DNA of 64,000 bases from Bacillota bacterium. Lineage in GTDB: Bacteria; Bacillota; Clostridia; Lachnospirales; Lachnospiraceae. The stretch lies in contig JAEYGZ010000047.1 of NCBI GenBank assembly GCA_023409535.1, positions 62,001-126,000 on the forward strand, read 5' to 3'. The notes under the pieces were generated by a model that did no database searches, was not told the origin of the DNA, and saw only the letters and a list, made by a program, of their open reading frames with translations. Below, piece after piece: positions 61,876 through 64,000 of the stretch (within the stretch, counting starts at the first letter, position 1; the number at the start of each line of letters is the position of its first letter). Made by a program: the position numbers and the translations under genes.

Positions 61876-63627
61876 ATGAAAAAATTAATCGCGATTATGT
61901 TAAGTGCCGTAATGATCTTAATGATGTCAGGCTGTAAAGCCGACCGCCCTGCAAGCAATCAGACGGTAGATTCCCCCACTCCAACAAGTCCAGTGATTCC
62001 TGCCGAGGTGGCAGAGAATACGGAAGAGGATGATATTCAATTAGAGCAGGGATTTGAAGCATGGGAGAAATCGGAAGCGGTAAGAGCGCTGAATAAAGTG
62101 CTGACAATGGAAGCTCCTGTGAAGGAGGCATCCGCACAGGAAGGAGATACAGGAGCAGATAATCTCAAGCAGTACTATCTTAATAAGATAATTCATTTTC
62201 TGGATTATGATTTTGATCAGAGGATGCTTCCGAATCAGTATGCCATCGTGGATTTGGATCACGATGGTACACCGGAAGTTATTGTAAGATTATCGGTAAA
62301 ACAGGATAGTTGGATTATAATTCTCAGATATTATAAAGGAAGTGTATACGGGTATTCTCATGAATTAAGAGAATTTGAATATCCTAAGATGGATGGAACT
62401 TACATGGCATCCTCGGAGGACCTTGACAATATGATCATGGAGCTGAGCTTTGACGGAAGCAATATAAAGGAGAAGCGCCTCGGATATTCGATGTCAGGAA
62501 AGGATACCGTAGAGTACTATATTGCTGACAATAAAGTACCAGAAGAGGAATATAATAATTTTAGTGAAAAATATTATAATAGTGAGGATGTCATATGGCA
62601 TCTGTTTCCGAGCGAACTTAGAGCCCGCTACAGTGCAGAAGAATTGTTTCGTGTGGACTTTAATGCGATTACCCAGCCTATGAGAAAGGAACTGGAGAGC
62701 TATTATTCTGATATAGAGACCGATACGAAGATTTCCCATAGCAGCAGGATTCCCCAAGAGTTGAGTGACCTTATGACAGAGGCGATGAAATCAGGAAAAG
62801 AGGAGGAAACCTTCGGTCCGCTGGAGAATGATACAGAGATAGACCAGGAAGAATTTTGCAGTTTGACAGGGTTTGAATTAGACGTAACGGAATTTATTAC
62901 GCCGGTCAGAGTGGATGCTGATAATGACGGAATAGAGGATTTGATGGCACTATGCTATTGGGGCGGTACGGGAGGCTTCAGCAGCATGCAGCTATATCAG
63001 GGTTCTAAAGCCGGGGAATATAAATTAACCAGCAGCTTTGAATGCTTGTTGCAGGAATACCATTTCATCTCTTATCAAGGGAAAAGTTATCTGCTGATGA
63101 AGAATGTTGATTACAATACAAAGTATTATTCAGGGTACACGCTTTATTTATATGAAGACGGAATTCTCACGGACGGTATGAACTTCTGGTTTGGTATTGA
63201 GGATTATGGGATGAAGATAATCTATGAGAATTCGTCCTTCAGCGGAGCGGAGCAGGTAAAAAATACTCTCTGTAATAAAGAATTGACGGATGTTATGGAC
63301 AACAATGACGGTGTCATTGAGGGCACCGGTGAGTTTCATATCTCGAGCTATCGGTATTCCTGTGATATCGATAATGATGGTGATATTGAGTATTATGATA
63401 AAACTATGTGGTATCCGTCGAATATGGGAACTGTGATGGAATGCTCCTATGCCTTTGATGACTCCGGTGTGCTGGAAGATTTATGCGCCAGACTTGCGGA
63501 TGAAATGGGTGAAGGCAGATTGTATACCTTTTGGATCGATGAGGTAGATGATGTAAACATTATGTACTTGTATTACGGCAGAAATCTTGACTATACGTTA
63601 TATGCATATCTGCTGGAAGGAGTGTAA
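61876..63627 (+). CDS. large lipoprotein with Asp-rich calcium-binding-like repeats
   Basis: This is a 583-residue surface lipoprotein (lipobox MSGC, Cys20). Three Asp/Asn-rich loops, AIVDLDHDGTPEVIV, VRVDADNDGIEDLMAL and SCDIDNDGDIEYYD, look like dockerin- or FG-GAP/VCBS-type calcium-binding turns. The rest is a beta-rich sequence with little similarity to families I recognise. A ligand-binding or sensing role at the surface is inferred. The stop codon is followed after one base by a paralogous hydrolase tail (63629-63682), suggesting recombination here. Confidence 0.8.
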   Translation: MKKLIAIMLSAVMILMMSGCKADRPASNQTVDSPTPTSPVIPAEVAENTEEDDIQLEQGFEAWEKSEAVRALNKVLTMEAPVKEASAQEGDTGADNLKQYYLNKIIHFLDYDFDQRMLPNQYAIVDLDHDGTPEVIVRLSVKQDSWIIILRYYKGSVYGYSHELREFEYPKMDGTYMASSEDLDNMIMELSFDGSNIKEKRLGYSMSGKDTVEYYIADNKVPEEEYNNFSEKYYNSEDVIWHLFPSELRARYSAEELFRVDFNAITQPMRKELESYYSDIETDTKISHSSRIPQELSDLMTEAMKSGKEEETFGPLENDTEIDQEEFCSLTGFELDVTEFITPVRVDADNDGIEDLMALCYWGGTGGFSSMQLYQGSKAGEYKLTSSFECLLQEYHFISYQGKSYLLMKNVDYNTKYYSGYTLYLYEDGILTDGMNFWFGIEDYGMKIIYENSSFSGAEQVKNTLCNKELTDVMDNNDGVIEGTGEFHISSYRYSCDIDNDGDIEYYDKTMWYPSNMGTVMECSYAFDDSGVLEDLCARLADEMGEGRLYTFWIDEVDDVNIMYLYYGRNLDYTLYAYLLEGV

Positions 63628-63628
63628 G

Positions 63629-63682
63629 CAGGCAGAGGCGTTCTATAATGCGGCGGCAGTGATGCGGTCAGAATTAAAGTAA
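63629..63682 (+). pseudogene. duplicated 3' end of a beta-lactamase-fold hydrolase gene
   Basis: Seventeen codons plus stop closely match the end of the hydrolase gene at 57647-57697: AEALYNAAAVMWSGLK there, AEAFYNAAAVMRSELK here. Similarity continues about 15 bases past the stop codon (GAAATACATA in both). The upstream body of the second gene is absent; the lipoprotein gene stops one base before the match. It marks a past tandem copy that was lost or replaced. Confidence 0.75.
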
Positions 63683-63806
63683 GAAGGAAATACATACATG
63701 ATCAATAGTTATACCATAAGTATAATGACAAATAATTTTTCCTGTGCTATATTAGCAATAGAAATATAAAAAGCGGGCATAAAAGTCCGGAAAGGAAATT
63801 GTAAAG

Positions 63807-63914
63807 ATGAACACAGTTTTAGTATTAGCTTATCTTAAGAGCGAACATTATGAAGCCCTGAGTACGAATCAGAGCCTAAATTTCATGCGCCCGTATAAGA
63901 TAATGCGAAAATGA
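63807..63914 (+). CDS. short ORF of 35 codons, possibly truncated
   Basis: ATG 63807 follows AAAGGAAA, giving MNTVLVLAYLKSEHYEALST and ending KIMRK. It could be a small peptide or the degraded 5' end of a longer gene. No family is recognised. Confidence 0.3.
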   Translation: MNTVLVLAYLKSEHYEALSTNQSLNFMRPYKIMRK

Positions 63915-63965
63915 CAAACTGTGTGATGAATCGATAGATTATAATTGATTAACATAGGATTTTTG

Positions 63966-64000
63966 AAGCCGCTTATCTTATAGAAAAGGTAAGCGGTTTT
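63966..64000 (+). terminator. rho-independent terminator at window end
   Basis: AAGCCGCTTATCTT pairs with AAGGTAAGCGGTTT (with G-U) around TATAGA or similar, ending in TTTT at the window edge. Confidence 0.7.

Noticed and set aside
1..64000. CRISPR arrays, tRNA or rRNA genes
   Set aside because: No regularly spaced direct repeats, cloverleaf-like sequences or conserved rRNA blocks noticed on either strand.

Overview
The window looks like a chromosomal segment of an anaerobic, spore-lineage Firmicute of the Lachnospiraceae/Clostridia type (inference). The signs are strong AGGAGG ribosome binding sites, moderately low G+C, Gram-positive lipoproteins, several ABC sugar importers without their own ATPase, and a high density of glycan-degrading enzymes. 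No rRNA, tRNA, CRISPR array or complete insertion sequence was found.

Layout. (1) 121-4539: a potassium-uptake operon (TPR protein, two TrkA proteins, a 32-residue membrane peptide, TrkH, an exported OB-fold-like protein) that ends, unusually, in a cytoplasmic GH16 beta-glucanase and a strong terminator. (2) 4754-20627: a beta-glucan locus with promoter/operator, a lipoprotein solute-binding protein (SBP), a 986-residue membrane-anchored protein carrying beta-sandwich modules fused to a second SBP, two permease pairs, an NHL-repeat/TPR/polytopic membrane protein, a DUF5696-type surface protein, a GH16 lipoprotein, a LacI regulator and an internally deleted GH5 glucanase. (3) 20941-33020: housekeeping and stress genes: nitroreductase, ada-ogt-alkA alkylation repair operon, a MarR gene and a hydrolase gene that share an identical operator palindrome, a subtilisin-like lipoprotein with AraC regulator, LemA/DUF3137, a methyltransferase-TPR protein and a tandem-HTH MerR regulator. 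(4) 33187-35637: a short UvrA-like ATPase divergent from that MerR gene. (5) 35741-39150: an AT-rich three-gene operon resembling B. subtilis ydjG-ydjI-ydjH (zinc-ribbon, SPFH and membrane proteins) but without pspA. (6) 39442-54962: a second glycan locus, with a GntR/LacI-hybrid regulator and CE2-like esterase divergent from an importer (MalG-, SBP-, MalF-type), a GH38-like protein without the usual catalytic Asp, a second CE2-like esterase, a GH38 alpha-mannosidase and a GH78 alpha-L-rhamnosidase. (7) 55156-64000: a secreted C39-like/Ig-like protein, a beta-lactamase-fold hydrolase, LysR divergent from a CPA2 antiporter, an APH-type kinase, a large lipoprotein, and a duplicated tail of the hydrolase gene.

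How they fit. Regions 2 and 6 look like two substrate-specific Gram-positive polysaccharide utilization loci, one for beta-1,3/1,4-glucan and one for acetylated, mannose/rhamnose-containing glycan. Each has its own regulator and both need an ATPase encoded elsewhere. The most unusual system is the multi-protein envelope assembly in 5005-17816, where two SBPs, two permease pairs and two large surface proteins without known function are encoded together. The second is the pspA-less YdjGHI-like membrane-stress module.
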